From Micromonospora sediminicola (GTDB taxonomy: Bacteria; Actinomycetota; Actinomycetes; Mycobacteriales; Micromonosporaceae): a stretch of 64,000 nt of DNA. The DNA lies in assembly GCF_900089585.1 (NCBI RefSeq), contig NZ_FLRH01000003.1:667001-731000 (forward strand), given 5' to 3'. The translations under genes and the position numbers were made by a program. Shown here piece by piece: positions 6,348 to 14,706 of the stretch. The notes below the pieces were generated by a model. The model ran no database searches. It was given only the letters and a program-made list of their open reading frames with translations, and was not told the DNA's origin. The first letter of the stretch is position 1. Each line of letters begins with the position of its first letter.

Positions 6348-8164
6348 GCCATCCCTTCCCGGGTGGACGTCTTCTGTCTGGGTGGTTCGGGTTTGCGGAC
6401 CTTGAACCGGGCGATGGGCTTGGTGGTGGTGCGGGGCACTTCGCTGAGGAGCTGGTCGCCGTCGTGGACGCGGAAGGTGGTGTCGGCGGCTTCGACGGTG
6501 AGGGTGGTTCCGGCGTGGGCGATGCCGACGTGGATGCGTTGACCAGCGATGACCAGGGATCCTCGGCAGCTGACGCGGCGTTCGACCCGCAGGGGTTCGG
6601 GTGCCGGTGTTGGTGGTGGTCCGGCGGGGCGGGCGTCGCGGATGCGGGCGACTTCGGCCGGTGTCAGCGGGTTGGGCAGGCTGCGCAGCAGGACGCCGTC
6701 GGCGGTGATCTGCATGAGGCCGCGGTCGAGGCGGACGGTGACGCGCCTGCCGGCGAAGTGGTAGCCGACGGGGTGTTGCCGGCCGGCGAGGCCGATCAGG
6801 CCGGTGGCGTTGACGAGCCGTTCGACCTCGATCGGGGCGCCGGCCTGGATGGTGCCGGTGGTGATCGGTGGTGGCCCGGCCGGTTGGCCGTCGTCGGCGA
6901 GGATCTGGCGCAGGTGCGCAGGGGTAAGTCGGGACGGGACGGTCTTGAGTCGGACGCCGTCGACGAGCAGGTGAACGACGGTGGTGTCGGCCCAGAGGGT
7001 CACCGGAAGTCCGGCGCGGGTGGGGCTGAGCCAGAACTGCTGTCCGCAGACGGTGAGGTTGCCCGAGGCGGGAACGAGGCGGGTGACCTCTACGGCCAGG
7101 CCAACGTCCCCGCTGGCGGCCACCGGCACTGGCGGGGCGACGGCATGCCCGGCGGGTGCTGGAGGCGTCGGTGCCGGTGTTGCTGGCAGTGGCCGGCGGG
7201 GTGCAGGGATGGTGGTGGCCAGCGCTGGCGGCAGCCGCAGCGGCAGCTGTTCCTCAGCCGGCTGGGCGGTGAAACGGTCGGCCGGGAACGCCATCCCGAG
7301 GGACTGGTGCGGCCGTTCGGTGTTGTATTCGTGCCGGAACACGTCGATCGCTGCTTGGGCCTCTTCCGGGGTGGCCCAGACCTCGACGTCGTCGAGTAGT
7401 TCGCGTTGCAGGGTCTGGTGGAACCGTTCGACCTTGCCGGTGGTGGTCGGTGAGCGGGGCTTGGTCAGCCGGTGAGTGATGCCGTTCTCTCGGCAGATCC
7501 GGTCGAACATCACCTCACCGCCGCCGCGGCCGAACCGGGCAGTGAACTGCTTGCCATTGTCCGTGAGGACCTCTTCGGGAATCCCGAACCTGTGCAGGGC
7601 TTCGGCGAAGGCGAGACAGATCGCCCGACCGGTGGCCCGGCGGACCACGGCGGCGATGACGCAGAACCGGGAGTGGTCGTCCACGCCGGTGACGACCTTC
7701 GCCTCACCGCCATCGGCCAGCTGAATACCGCCGACGATGTCCATCTGCCACAGTTCCATCGGCCGGCCACGTTCCCATCGCCGGTAGTCCTCACGCCGAC
7801 GCCGGCGAGGTGTCGGATCGACCAGGCCGTGCCGGATCAGCACCCGATGCACGGTGATCCGAGACGGGATCGGACCCGGGCAGTCACGACGGCCAAGCTC
7901 ATAGAGCAGGCGACGGGCACCCCATCGCGGGTGATCCCGGCGCAGCTCACAGATCAGCGCCTCCACCTCAGGAGAAGTCTGGCCAGGCGAGGAACGCGGC
8001 CGGCTGGACCGGTCCGCCAGCCCTTCCAAGCCCTCGTCCTGATACCAGGCCAGCCAGCGGTGCACCGCCTGGCGGGAGACCCCGAATCGTTCGGCGACGT
8101 CCGTGACCGTGGATCCGGCAAGCACGTCCTGGACGGCTCGATACCGCTGTTCCATCACGCTCAT
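6344..8164 (-). CDS. IS481-family DDE transposase with three C-terminal beta repeats
   Basis: A 606-aa transposase. An N-terminal HTH (VTDVAERFGVSRQAVHRWL) and a second HTH region precede the DDE/RNase H core: DIVGGIQLADG with the first Asp, VLTDNGKQF with the second, and KVERFHQTLQRELL with the Glu. After about residue 290 come a Pro/Ala linker and three tandem units of about 75 aa, each with a Leu/Val-rich strand pattern (EVTRLVPASGNLTV, EVERLVNATGLIGL, RVERRVSCRGSLVI). IS481 proteins are usually much shorter. A GTG at 8191 lies within the inverted-repeat region, so the ATG at 8164, or 8155 with better GGAG spacing, is more likely. Confidence 0.88.
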   Translation of the reverse strand: MSVMEQRYRAVQDVLAGSTVTDVAERFGVSRQAVHRWLAWYQDEGLEGLADRSSRPRSSPGQTSPEVEALICELRRDHPRWGARRLLYELGRRDCPGPIPSRITVHRVLIRHGLVDPTPRRRRREDYRRWERGRPMELWQMDIVGGIQLADGGEAKVVTGVDDHSRFCVIAAVVRRATGRAICLAFAEALHRFGIPEEVLTDNGKQFTARFGRGGGEVMFDRICRENGITHRLTKPRSPTTTGKVERFHQTLQRELLDDVEVWATPEEAQAAIDVFRHEYNTERPHQSLGMAFPADRFTAQPAEEQLPLRLPPALATTIPAPRRPLPATPAPTPPAPAGHAVAPPVPVAASGDVGLAVEVTRLVPASGNLTVCGQQFWLSPTRAGLPVTLWADTTVVHLLVDGVRLKTVPSRLTPAHLRQILADDGQPAGPPPITTGTIQAGAPIEVERLVNATGLIGLAGRQHPVGYHFAGRRVTVRLDRGLMQITADGVLLRSLPNPLTPAEVARIRDARPAGPPPTPAPEPLRVERRVSCRGSLVIAGQRIHVGIAHAGTTLTVEAADTTFRVHDGDQLLSEVPRTTTKPIARFKVRKPEPPRQKTSTREGMA

Positions 8165-8236
8165 CTCCACCAACACTCGGCGGAGTGTCACCCAGGTCCT
8201 GACACCGATGTGTCACGCAGGTCCCGAGACCGGACA

Positions 8237-8251
8237 TCGCCGGCAGTCGCC
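8237..8251. repeat. Target-site duplication, right copy
   Basis: Identical to the 15 bases directly outside the left IS end. Part of the motif (CGGCAGTCG) recurs once more immediately to the right, so the target was already slightly repetitive. Confidence 0.8.
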
Positions 8252-8284
8252 GGCAGTCGGCCGGTCAAGGTACGGAACTGCTGC

Positions 8285-9091
8285 TCAGGCCGCGTAGACA
8301 GCGGTGGCGTCGTCGCTGCGCTTGTTGCGTGCCCATTTCATGCAGGACGGGTCGGCGGCCTCAATGGCGCGTACCCGGCGAATCAGCTCGGTCGGTCCGT
8401 GGCGCTGTAGGACGTCGAGCACGTCGGGCCAGTCGAGCAGTCCGAACAGGGCTACCAGGCGAGCAGCTCCGTCGGTGAGCACGGCGACTCGTCGGACGCT
8501 GTCGAGTGGGACTTCTCCGGTGATGGCGTGCTGAGCGGCGAACGGGTCGGCGGCTGCTACCCAGTAGCCGCCAGGCTGGTTACGGGCGGCTAGTTCGGCA
8601 TGCTTCATCCGCAGCAGCGCGGCTTGCTTCTCGGCGGATCCGAACGGGTGCCGGTCGGCTTCCTCGCGTTCGGCGCGGGCAGTCTTGTCCACCCGGTCGT
8701 CGGTGATGACTTGGACGCCGTCGGCGGTGTCGATGAGGACCGTGACATCACCGAGTACCAGGTACTCCAAGGCGTTGTCCTTGAGCCTCACCATGGCTGT
8801 CCCTGCGGAGGGTGTGCCTGGATGGCTGAGGTCGCAGGTATCGCGGTGTTGATCGGCGGTCAACCGGATGCCGTACATCAGTGCGTTGGCCAGCGCGGAG
8901 TCTCGATCGGCGGCGAGGCCGGCAAGGGCTGAGCCAAGCTTCGCGGCGTACCAGGCGATGCCGTGGACACAGCCGGTACCTGTGCGGGCGGTGGCACCGT
9001 CGAGAACGACGATTAGGCCCTCGCTAGCCATGGCCCAATCCTCGTTTGACGACTTCGGGTTGCCGGCCTCAGACGCGGTGGCAACGCGCAT
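8285..9091 (-). CDS. PP2C-type protein phosphatase domain protein
   Basis: A 268-aa PPM/PP2C-like phosphatase. The metal-binding motifs are in order: SNEDW near residue 15, LDGAT near residue 34, AGTAMV, VLGDVTVL, VAVLTDGAARL and the C-terminal SDDATAV. Together they suggest a catalytically competent Mn/Mg-dependent Ser/Thr phosphatase. No transmembrane or sensor domain is evident. Its ATG overlaps the stop of the upstream HTH gene (TGATG), so the two form a coupled operon. No kinase lies in the element, so the substrate is unknown; the HTH partner is the obvious candidate. Confidence 0.85.
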   Translation of the reverse strand: MRVATASEAGNPKSSNEDWAMASEGLIVVLDGATARTGTGCVHGIAWYAAKLGSALAGLAADRDSALANALMYGIRLTADQHRDTCDLSHPGTPSAGTAMVRLKDNALEYLVLGDVTVLIDTADGVQVITDDRVDKTARAEREEADRHPFGSAEKQAALLRMKHAELAARNQPGGYWVAAADPFAAQHAITGEVPLDSVRRVAVLTDGAARLVALFGLLDWPDVLDVLQRHGPTELIRRVRAIEAADPSCMKWARNKRSDDATAVYAA

Positions 9092-9933
9092 CAGGCCACG
9101 CCCTCGCTGCGGTAGATCGGCGTCAGCGCGCCGACCTTCGTTACGGCCCTCTTCGCCCGGTCGTACGTGCAGCTCACCAGCAGGGAGAACCGGCGGTTTT
9201 TCACCTCTCGGTACAGCTCGTCCAGGTGGTCTTCCAGGTACTGCGCGACGCCGAGAGTGCCCATCGCGTGGATACCGGCGAGGTACAGGAACGTACCCCG
9301 CCCATCGGGACGGGGCAGCCGGCCGATGTATCCGTAGTCAACCGGCTCGCCACTGTCGGAGGGAGAACGGAACTCCTCGCCGGTCTGATGGTTCACCAGG
9401 TAGACGCCGCCGTCGTCCTTGCCAAAGCCGAGCTTCGGATCGGAAGCGAGCACCTGCCCGACAAACGGCAGGATCCGAGGACTGCCGACCACCACCAGGT
9501 TAGTTCGGTTCAGGTCGACCATGCCCGGTGGTGGCACCACCTCGTACTCCGTCTTCAAGCCGAGCCCCCGGGCGAGGTTCGACAGCTTCTCGTAGGCGGC
9601 CAGCATTTCCGCAGAGACGACCGCGTACGGGTCCTTCTTGCCCGCCTCGAACTTCCCACCTACGGCAACCGTGAGAGGGCCGGTTCCGAGCATCACCCGT
9701 TCCGGGCGAGGTCCAGACGACAGGAGTTGCCCCACTCGGGCGCGGGTCATGCCGACGACTTGGGCGATCTGTGCGTGCGTCATCCCCTGCGACACCATCT
9801 CGTCCAGCGCCTCGCGTCGCAGCCGCGACAGCTCGTTGACCGCCGCCTGGTGCTCATCGATCAGGTCGCTAGCCGTACGCGCTCTCTCGCCGGGATCTTG
9901 GATGCCGGCCAGGTCATGCGGGCTGATCGCCAC
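9091..9933 (-). CDS. HTH protein with an unrecognised C-terminal domain, coupled to PP2C
   Basis: A 280-aa protein. Residues 1-75 hold helices and a sigma-region-4-like HTH (MTHAQIAQVVGMTRARVGQL). A middle segment follows (about 85-125), then a conserved-looking domain from about 135 to the end with NLVVVGSPRILPF, EPVDYGYIGRLPRPDG and FLYLAGIHAMGTLGV, a Rossmann-like pattern that I cannot assign to a named family. The open frame extends to 9972, but the GTG at 9933 has an ideal GGAGGAG site. The gene lies divergent from the small Cys-rich gene across a palindrome-bearing promoter, so autoregulation is plausible. Confidence 0.65.
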   Translation of the reverse strand: MAISPHDLAGIQDPGERARTASDLIDEHQAAVNELSRLRREALDEMVSQGMTHAQIAQVVGMTRARVGQLLSSGPRPERVMLGTGPLTVAVGGKFEAGKKDPYAVVSAEMLAAYEKLSNLARGLGLKTEYEVVPPPGMVDLNRTNLVVVGSPRILPFVGQVLASDPKLGFGKDDGGVYLVNHQTGEEFRSPSDSGEPVDYGYIGRLPRPDGRGTFLYLAGIHAMGTLGVAQYLEDHLDELYREVKNRRFSLLVSCTYDRAKRAVTKVGALTPIYRSEGVA

Positions 9934-9995
9934 GGGTCTCCTCCTGCTCGCCGCCTCGCTCCAGCGACACAACGAAGTTTATCGCACCACGGGGC

Positions 9996-10025
9996 TTGAC
10001 TCACGCAAGAGCCCTTGCCTACTCT
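9996..10025 (+). promoter_or_regulatory. Predicted promoter with an operator-like palindrome in the spacer
   Basis: TTGACT (9996-10001) and TACTCT (10020-10025) are 18 bp apart. The spacer contains the inverted repeat GCAAG-AGCC-CTTGC (10005-10018), well placed for a repressor to block RNA polymerase. It would drive the rightward rep operon. The divergent HTH gene or the XRE regulator of this operon could bind it. Confidence 0.55.
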
Positions 10026-10081
10026 CGGTCACACATCGATGCGCAACCCCCCTTTACAAGGGATATGGGGAGCGCAAAGAA

Positions 10082-10112
10082 GGCCCCGACGGGATTGCGG
10101 CCCGTCGAGGCC
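10082..10112 (+). promoter_or_regulatory. Leader stem-loop before the rep operon
   Basis: Arms of 12 bp with one mismatch (GGCCCCGACGGG paired with CCCGTCGAGGCC) enclose ATTGCGG, 33 bp upstream of the first ATG. It could act as an attenuator, an mRNA-stabilising structure or a protein-binding leader. There is no U-run, so factor-independent termination is doubtful. Confidence 0.45.
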
Positions 10113-10144
10113 CGGTGCATCGGCCCTCTGCGAAAGGAAACACG

Positions 10145-10579
10145 ATGCCTGCCCAGCCTACCGTTCACCCTGCTCATTGCGCCTCGGGCAACTTCTCGGC
10201 GCTGTCTGATGCTCGCCTGCTCTCTGCTCTGGCGACGCTTCGCGACACGCTGGCCCCTGGAAAGGCGCTGAACCTGCCCGCAGTCCTCGATCGGACTGCT
10301 CTGCTGGCCTGCCTGTCCGTGCTCACCACGAACCCAACCACTGTCCCCGCACCGGACACCTCTGCCCGACCGCCGCGTCACAACTTCGCCGGCTACTGCA
10401 TCATGTGCGGCCACCAGGGCTGCCAGTCCTCGGAGTGCATCTCCGACTTCACCCAGACCGCTTGGGGCGTCTGCGACCAGTGCCACGGCTACGGGGCTGA
10501 CCCCGCCTCATCTCTCCCTTGTTCCTGCTGGGGCGGCCTCACCCAGGTCGATGCGGAGACGCTGGTGGTGGCCCGATGA
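10145..10579 (+). CDS. Small cysteine-rich (zinc-ribbon-like) protein, first gene of the rep operon
   Basis: A 144-aa protein, not assigned to a family. The C-terminal half holds clustered cysteines: CIMCGHQGC, then SSEC, CDQCHGYG and CSC, which suggests one or two zinc sites. The N-terminal half is Ala/Leu-rich and helical. The frame is open for about 500 bases upstream, but the ATG chosen follows GAAAGGAA and lies behind the predicted promoter. The stop overlaps the next start (ATGA). Its position suggests a regulatory or DNA-binding role in element maintenance; this is inference. Confidence 0.65.
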   Translation: MPAQPTVHPAHCASGNFSALSDARLLSALATLRDTLAPGKALNLPAVLDRTALLACLSVLTTNPTTVPAPDTSARPPRHNFAGYCIMCGHQGCQSSECISDFTQTAWGVCDQCHGYGADPASSLPCSCWGGLTQVDAETLVVAR

Positions 10580-11415
10580 CGGCCACGTCGATCCGCCACC
10601 CTGGAACGGCGTTCGACACGCCGACTGGTGCTCACTCGCACCTGTCCCTTGCTGATCTTCGGCCCACCACCCTGCGCACCGTTATCAGTCCCTGCAACGA
10701 ACGGCTCCGCGAGACTCTGCTCTCGCTCAACGAGTCGCCGGCTGACTTCGCCGCCAAGCTCGGCGTGGATCCGAAGACCGTCGAACGGTGGATCCTTAAC
10801 GCCAACCGTCACCCGCACCCGCGTACCGCCTACCAGGCCGCGCGACTGCTCGATGTTGACGTCACCTACCTGTGGCCCACCATCCACGGCAACCGCACCA
10901 GCAAGATCGCTGGCACCGACGAACTCACCGCCTGCTGGCCCGGCCGGGCCACGGTCCCGCACGACCTGTGGCCCCGCCTGTTCGCTGAGGCCACCCGGCA
11001 GGTCGTCATCATGGGCGACTTCGGGCTACCCGACCTCATCCCCAACCTGCCCCGTCTCCTGGTCGCCAAGGCCACCCGGGGCGTTCAAGTGAGGGTCATC
11101 GTCAGCGACCCGCACACCGCCACCAACCCCATCGACACGGCCCGCGCCATCGCGGCCGAGGCCACCTACCTGCCGCTGGTCGACCAGGGCGTCACGGTCG
11201 CCCGCTACCCCGGCCACCTGTCCACCACGATCTTGCGGGTCGATGACGACCTGATCGTGCGAACCGGCATCGACGGCTGCCCCGCCGCCTTCGCCCCGGT
11301 CATCCACCTGCGAGCCCTGCCGAACGGGCCGCTGTCCCGGCTGTACCTGACCAGCCTCGACACCATCACCGAAACCGCCATCCCCGTCACCACGACCATG
11401 CGGGCGGTGGCCTGA
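10576..11415 (+). CDS. HTH transcriptional regulator with a degenerate PLD-like domain
   Basis: A 279-aa protein. An XRE-like HTH lies at about residues 45-100 (SPADFAAKLGVDPKTVERWI). The C-terminal domain of about 150 aa (VVIMGDFGLPDL, VQVRVIVSDP, YPGHLSTTILRVDDDLIVRT) resembles phospholipase-D-like folds, but the HxK catalytic motif is not intact, so it is probably a sensing or dimerisation module. Similar HTH-PLD proteins accompany rep modules in actinomycete elements. It is coupled at both ends by overlapping stop/start codons and is a likely regulator of element replication. Confidence 0.75.
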   Translation: MTATSIRHPGTAFDTPTGAHSHLSLADLRPTTLRTVISPCNERLRETLLSLNESPADFAAKLGVDPKTVERWILNANRHPHPRTAYQAARLLDVDVTYLWPTIHGNRTSKIAGTDELTACWPGRATVPHDLWPRLFAEATRQVVIMGDFGLPDLIPNLPRLLVAKATRGVQVRVIVSDPHTATNPIDTARAIAAEATYLPLVDQGVTVARYPGHLSTTILRVDDDLIVRTGIDGCPAAFAPVIHLRALPNGPLSRLYLTSLDTITETAIPVTTTMRAVA

Positions 11416-11708
11416 TGACCACCATCCCCGCTCCTGCCGGTTACCGCTGGCGTCAACCCCGGCTGATTCGGGGTTGGGAACCGGTCCAGCTCATCGGCCG
11501 TATGAAGATCCTCGCCGCCCGTGAGGGGATCGAGCTGCCGAAGACCTACCAGCTCATCCGCGACATCTACCTGTGGGAACACCACCGGGCCGACCTGCCC
11601 GCACCCGTGGCGTCCCTGCTCGGCCGGATCTTCGACGGACCCAACCCGTTCGCCACTGGCCCCATCACCCACCTACCGATGAAGGCGGCCCGCACCCGTG
11701 GCCGCTGA
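11415..11708 (+). CDS. Small conserved-type element protein, unknown
   Basis: A 97-aa basic protein starting on TGATG overlap with the regulator gene and overlapping the next gene by 11 bp. The only recognisable features are a basic, Trp/Arg-rich N-terminus (GYRWRQPRLIRGWEPVQLIG) and a helical middle. In most AICEs a TraB/FtsK gene lies in this interval; here the tight overlaps leave no room for one. Confidence 0.6.
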   Translation: MTTIPAPAGYRWRQPRLIRGWEPVQLIGRMKILAAREGIELPKTYQLIRDIYLWEHHRADLPAPVASLLGRIFDGPNPFATGPITHLPMKAARTRGR

Positions 11709-13260
11709 CCTGATCGCCGTTGTCCCGGACCAGCGCACCACTACTGGTCCGGGGCTTCGGCCCCACCGCATCAGCTCGTCCGGGTCGTTCCTGGGCCGGG
11801 ATGAGTCGGCGTTGCTGCGGGCTGCCGGACCGGACTACTTCGGGTGGTTGGAGCACGTCCAAGCCGCCGCGGGCTGCTCCCACCCGATCCGCCTGTCCGG
11901 GGAAATCGCCACCGTCGACCGCGCCACCGGGCAACTCCTGACCACGACTGCCACGGCCGACCTGCCGGACGGGGAGATCTACAAGCCGTGCGGCAACCGC
12001 CGTCACGCCGTCTGCCCGTCCTGCGCCCGCACCTACCAACGCGACGCCTACCAACTCCTGCGCGCCGGCCTCGCCGGCGGTAAGGGTATCCCTGACACCG
12101 TCGCCGGCCACCCGGCGGTGTTCGTCACCCTGACCGCACCGTCGTTCGGCACCGTGCACACCCGGGCCGTGAAGCGCCACACCTGCGCCGGCCGCCGCCG
12201 CTGCGACTGCCGGGCCGAACCCTGCCACCCCCGCCGCGCCACAGACCCCACCGCCCGCCCGTGCGAGCACGGGCAACCCACGGTGTGTTGGGCCCGGCAC
12301 GAGGACGACGATCCCCGGCTCGGCCAGCCGTTGTGTCTGGACTGCCACGACTATGCCGGGCAGGTGGTGTGGAACCACTCCGCGCCGGAGTTGTGGCGCC
12401 GCACCAGCGAAGGCATCCGCAAACGCCTGCACGCCCGCGCCCGCCAGCTCGGTCTACCGCCGGTCGTCCAGGTGACCGACAGCGGCACGGTCCGCCGTGT
12501 AGCACCGGTCAAACCGTCGTTCGGGAAGGTCGCGGAGATGCAACGCCGGGCGGTCGTGCACTACCACGCGATCATCCGCCTCGACGGCGTCGACGTCGAT
12601 CCTGACGCCATCGTGCCGCCGGTCGGCCTCGGCGTCGACGACCTGGCCGCCGCCGTGAAGCACGCCGCCGCGACTGTCGCGTTCACCACCCGCCCACACC
12701 CCACCAACCCGGCCGGGTGGCACATCACCTGGGGCGACCCAGACAAGGGCATCGACGTGCGCACCATCACCGCCGACGGCGAGGTCACCGACGGAAAAGT
12801 CGCCGGCTACCTCGCCAAGTACGCCACCAAGAGCACCGAGGCCACCGGGCACGTCTCCCGCCGCCTCGACAGCGACGTAATCGACCTCTACGCCAACGAG
12901 CACGGCACCCACCCCGAACGCCTCATCGACGCCTGCTGGACCATCGGCCAGCACCGCGACTGGCAGATGCTTCGACGCTGGGCGCACATGCTCGGCTTCG
13001 GCGGCCACTTCCTCACCAAGAGCCGCCGCTACTCCGTCACCTTCCGCATCCTCCGCGACGCCCGCATCATCTGGCGACGCACCGAACTCGGCCACGAATA
13101 CGCCGAGCAACCCGAGGAAACGACCTTGATCATCGGCCTCCTGTCCTACGCCGGCTCCGGCTGGCGCACCACCGGAGACGCCCTCCTGGCTAACACCGCC
13201 GCCGCCATGGCCCGCGAGCGCCGCGAGACCGCACGAGAGGAGTTCGCCGCTGTCGCCTGA
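11698..13260 (+). CDS. repSA: RepSA-type replication initiator
   Basis: A 520-aa initiator of the actinomycete plasmid/AICE RepSA class, which starts rolling-circle replication of the excised circle. Cys-rich zinc motifs appear at CGNRRHAVCPSCARTY and later CAGRRRCDCRAEPC. The HUH-like pair is in VVHYHAII, and a candidate catalytic tyrosine is in VAGYLAKYATKS. The start is a GTG overlapping the previous gene, preceded by a weak GAAGG. It lies directly upstream of xis and int, the usual order. Length is normal for the family and no frameshift is visible. Confidence 0.88.
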   Translation: MAADLIAVVPDQRTTTGPGLRPHRISSSGSFLGRDESALLRAAGPDYFGWLEHVQAAAGCSHPIRLSGEIATVDRATGQLLTTTATADLPDGEIYKPCGNRRHAVCPSCARTYQRDAYQLLRAGLAGGKGIPDTVAGHPAVFVTLTAPSFGTVHTRAVKRHTCAGRRRCDCRAEPCHPRRATDPTARPCEHGQPTVCWARHEDDDPRLGQPLCLDCHDYAGQVVWNHSAPELWRRTSEGIRKRLHARARQLGLPPVVQVTDSGTVRRVAPVKPSFGKVAEMQRRAVVHYHAIIRLDGVDVDPDAIVPPVGLGVDDLAAAVKHAAATVAFTTRPHPTNPAGWHITWGDPDKGIDVRTITADGEVTDGKVAGYLAKYATKSTEATGHVSRRLDSDVIDLYANEHGTHPERLIDACWTIGQHRDWQMLRRWAHMLGFGGHFLTKSRRYSVTFRILRDARIIWRRTELGHEYAEQPEETTLIIGLLSYAGSGWRTTGDALLANTAAAMARERRETAREEFAAVA

Positions 13261-13327
13261 CCCGCCCACCGATTCACCGTCAAGACTTGCTTGACGGTCG
13301 ACCGCATAACCGGAGAGAGGACGCCCA

Positions 13328-13546
13328 TTGCCCACCACCCTGACCGCACCCGAGAGAAAGGCGCTCTACCGCATCCCCGAAGCCATGACCCTGCTCAGCC
13401 TGTCCCGCTCGGTCATCTACGAACAGATCCGCTCCGGCCGCCTGCGCACCGTTCGACAAGGCCGAACCCGCTTGGTGCCGGCCGCCGCGATCACCGCCTA
13501 CGTCGACCTGCTCGAACTGGAAGCCACGAAAGGAGGCACCCGATGA
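13328..13546 (+). CDS. xis: Excisionase (MerR-like HTH)
   Basis: A 72-aa winged-helix protein of the Xis/AlpA type (YRIPEAMTLLSLSRSVIYEQ, then GRLRTVRQGRTRLVPAAA). Such proteins bend att DNA to direct excision and often control int. It starts at TTG with GAGAGGA just upstream. The stop overlaps the integrase ATG, so the two are made together. Confidence 0.9.
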   Translation: MPTTLTAPERKALYRIPEAMTLLSLSRSVIYEQIRSGRLRTVRQGRTRLVPAAAITAYVDLLELEATKGGTR

Positions 13547-14706
13547 CCACCCGCCGCGCCCGAGGAGAAGGCGGCCTGCACTGGGACGAATCCCGGCAAC
13601 GCTGGATCGCCACCGTCACCGTCGGCTACACCCCGGCCGGCAAGCGCATCGTGCGCAAAGGCAGCGGCAAGACCAAGACCGAAGCCCGCACCAAACTGCG
13701 GGAGAAGATCCGCGACTACGAAGACGGGCTCGCCATCGCCGAGCACCACTACACCGTCACCGAAGCCGTCACTGACTGGCTCACCTACGGACTCAACGGC
13801 CGATCAGATCGCACCAAGACCAAGTGCGAGATCCTGTGCCGAACCCACATCCTCCCGGCGTTGGGCGCTCGGAAGCTGCGCGAGCTTCGCGCCCAGGACG
13901 TCGACCGGTGGCTGACCGACAAGGCCGCCACCCTTAGCACCCGGACTCTCCGCGATCTGCACGGGTGCCTCAACCGCTCGGTCAACCGAGCCATGGCCCG
14001 GGACAAGGTGAAGCGCAACGTCGTCGCGCTGTGCTCCGTCCCGCGCGGCCAGGAGGGCCGGCCCTCCAAGTCCCTGACTCTCGATCAGGCCAAGGCGGTC
14101 CTCGATGCTGCGGAGGGGACCCGGCTGCACGCCTACGTCGTGCTCTCGCTGCTGACCGGCGCGCGTACCGAGGAGTTGCGCGCCCTGACGTGGGATCGCG
14201 TGGACCTGGATGGCCGAGCCGACATCGATCCGCCGCTGCCGCCCTCCGTGCAGGTGTGGCACTCCGTCCGGGCTGGCGGCGACACCAAGACCAAGAAATC
14301 CCGACGCACCCTGGCATTGCCTGCCCGGTGTGTCTCCGCGCTGGCCTTGCACTGTCAGCGTCAGGACCAGGAGCGCAAGACTGCCGGCAAGGACTGGCAT
14401 GCGCTCGGACTGGTCTTCGCCACCACGGTCGGCACTGCCCTTGATGCGGCCAACGTCCGCCGGGCCTTCCGCCGCGTGGTCACCCTGGCCGGCATGGATC
14501 CGGCCGCCTGGACTCCTCGTGAGTTGCGGCACAGCTTCGTGTCGCTGCTTTCCGACAGTGGGGTCAGCCTGGAAGCCATCGCCGACCTGTGCGGCCACTC
14601 GGGCACCACTGTCACGGAGAAGGTCTACCGTCACCAGCTCCGGCCGGTGATGCTCCAGGGCGCGGCGGTCATGGATCGCATCTTTGCGCCGACTGCTGAG
14701 GCGTAG
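13543..14706 (+). CDS. int: Tyrosine recombinase integrase
   Basis: A 387-aa site-specific recombinase. An N-terminal arm-binding domain (about 1-60) and a SAM-like core-binding domain (about 65-165) precede the catalytic domain. Catalytic residues visible are Arg in [12 protein letters not shown], Arg-His in RELRHSF (the first His of the usual HxxR is Arg, as in related AICE integrases), His in [15 protein letters not shown] and Tyr in the same segment. AAGGAGG precedes the ATG. It ends 66 bp before the tRNA 3' end, the classic position next to attR/attP. Confidence 0.95.
   Translation: MTTRRARGEGGLHWDESRQRWIATVTVGYTPAGKRIVRKGSGKTKTEARTKLREKIRDYEDGLAIAEHHYTVTEAVTDWLTYGLNGRSDRTKTKCEILCRTHILPALGARKLRELRAQDVDRWLTDKAATLSTRTLRDLHGCLNRSVNRAMARDKVKRNVVALCSVPRGQEGRPSKSLTLDQAKAVLDAAEGTRLHAYVVLSLLTGARTEELRALTWDRVDLDGRADIDPPLPPSVQVWHSVRAGGDTKTKKSRRTLALPARCVSALALHCQRQDQERKTAGKDWHALGLVFATTVGTALDAANVRRAFRRVVTLAGMDPAAWTPRELRHSFVSLLSDSGVSLEAIADLCGHSGTTVTEKVYRHQLRPVMLQGAAVMDRIFAPTAEA

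Larger units (their letters stand above)
5733..8236. mobile_element. IS481-family insertion sequence with a passenger gene
   Basis: The 2504-bp element begins TGT and ends ACA. Its 26-bp terminal inverted repeats differ at two positions and share TCTCGGGACCTGCGTGACA. Each end carries a second, degenerate copy of this motif about 25 bp further in. It encodes a DDE transposase and, overlapping its stop, a WapI-immunity-like gene. Perfect 15-bp flanking repeats and intact genes suggest a fairly recent insertion. It sits 34 bp beyond the stop of the PP2C gene and disrupts no recognisable reading frame. Confidence 0.9.
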
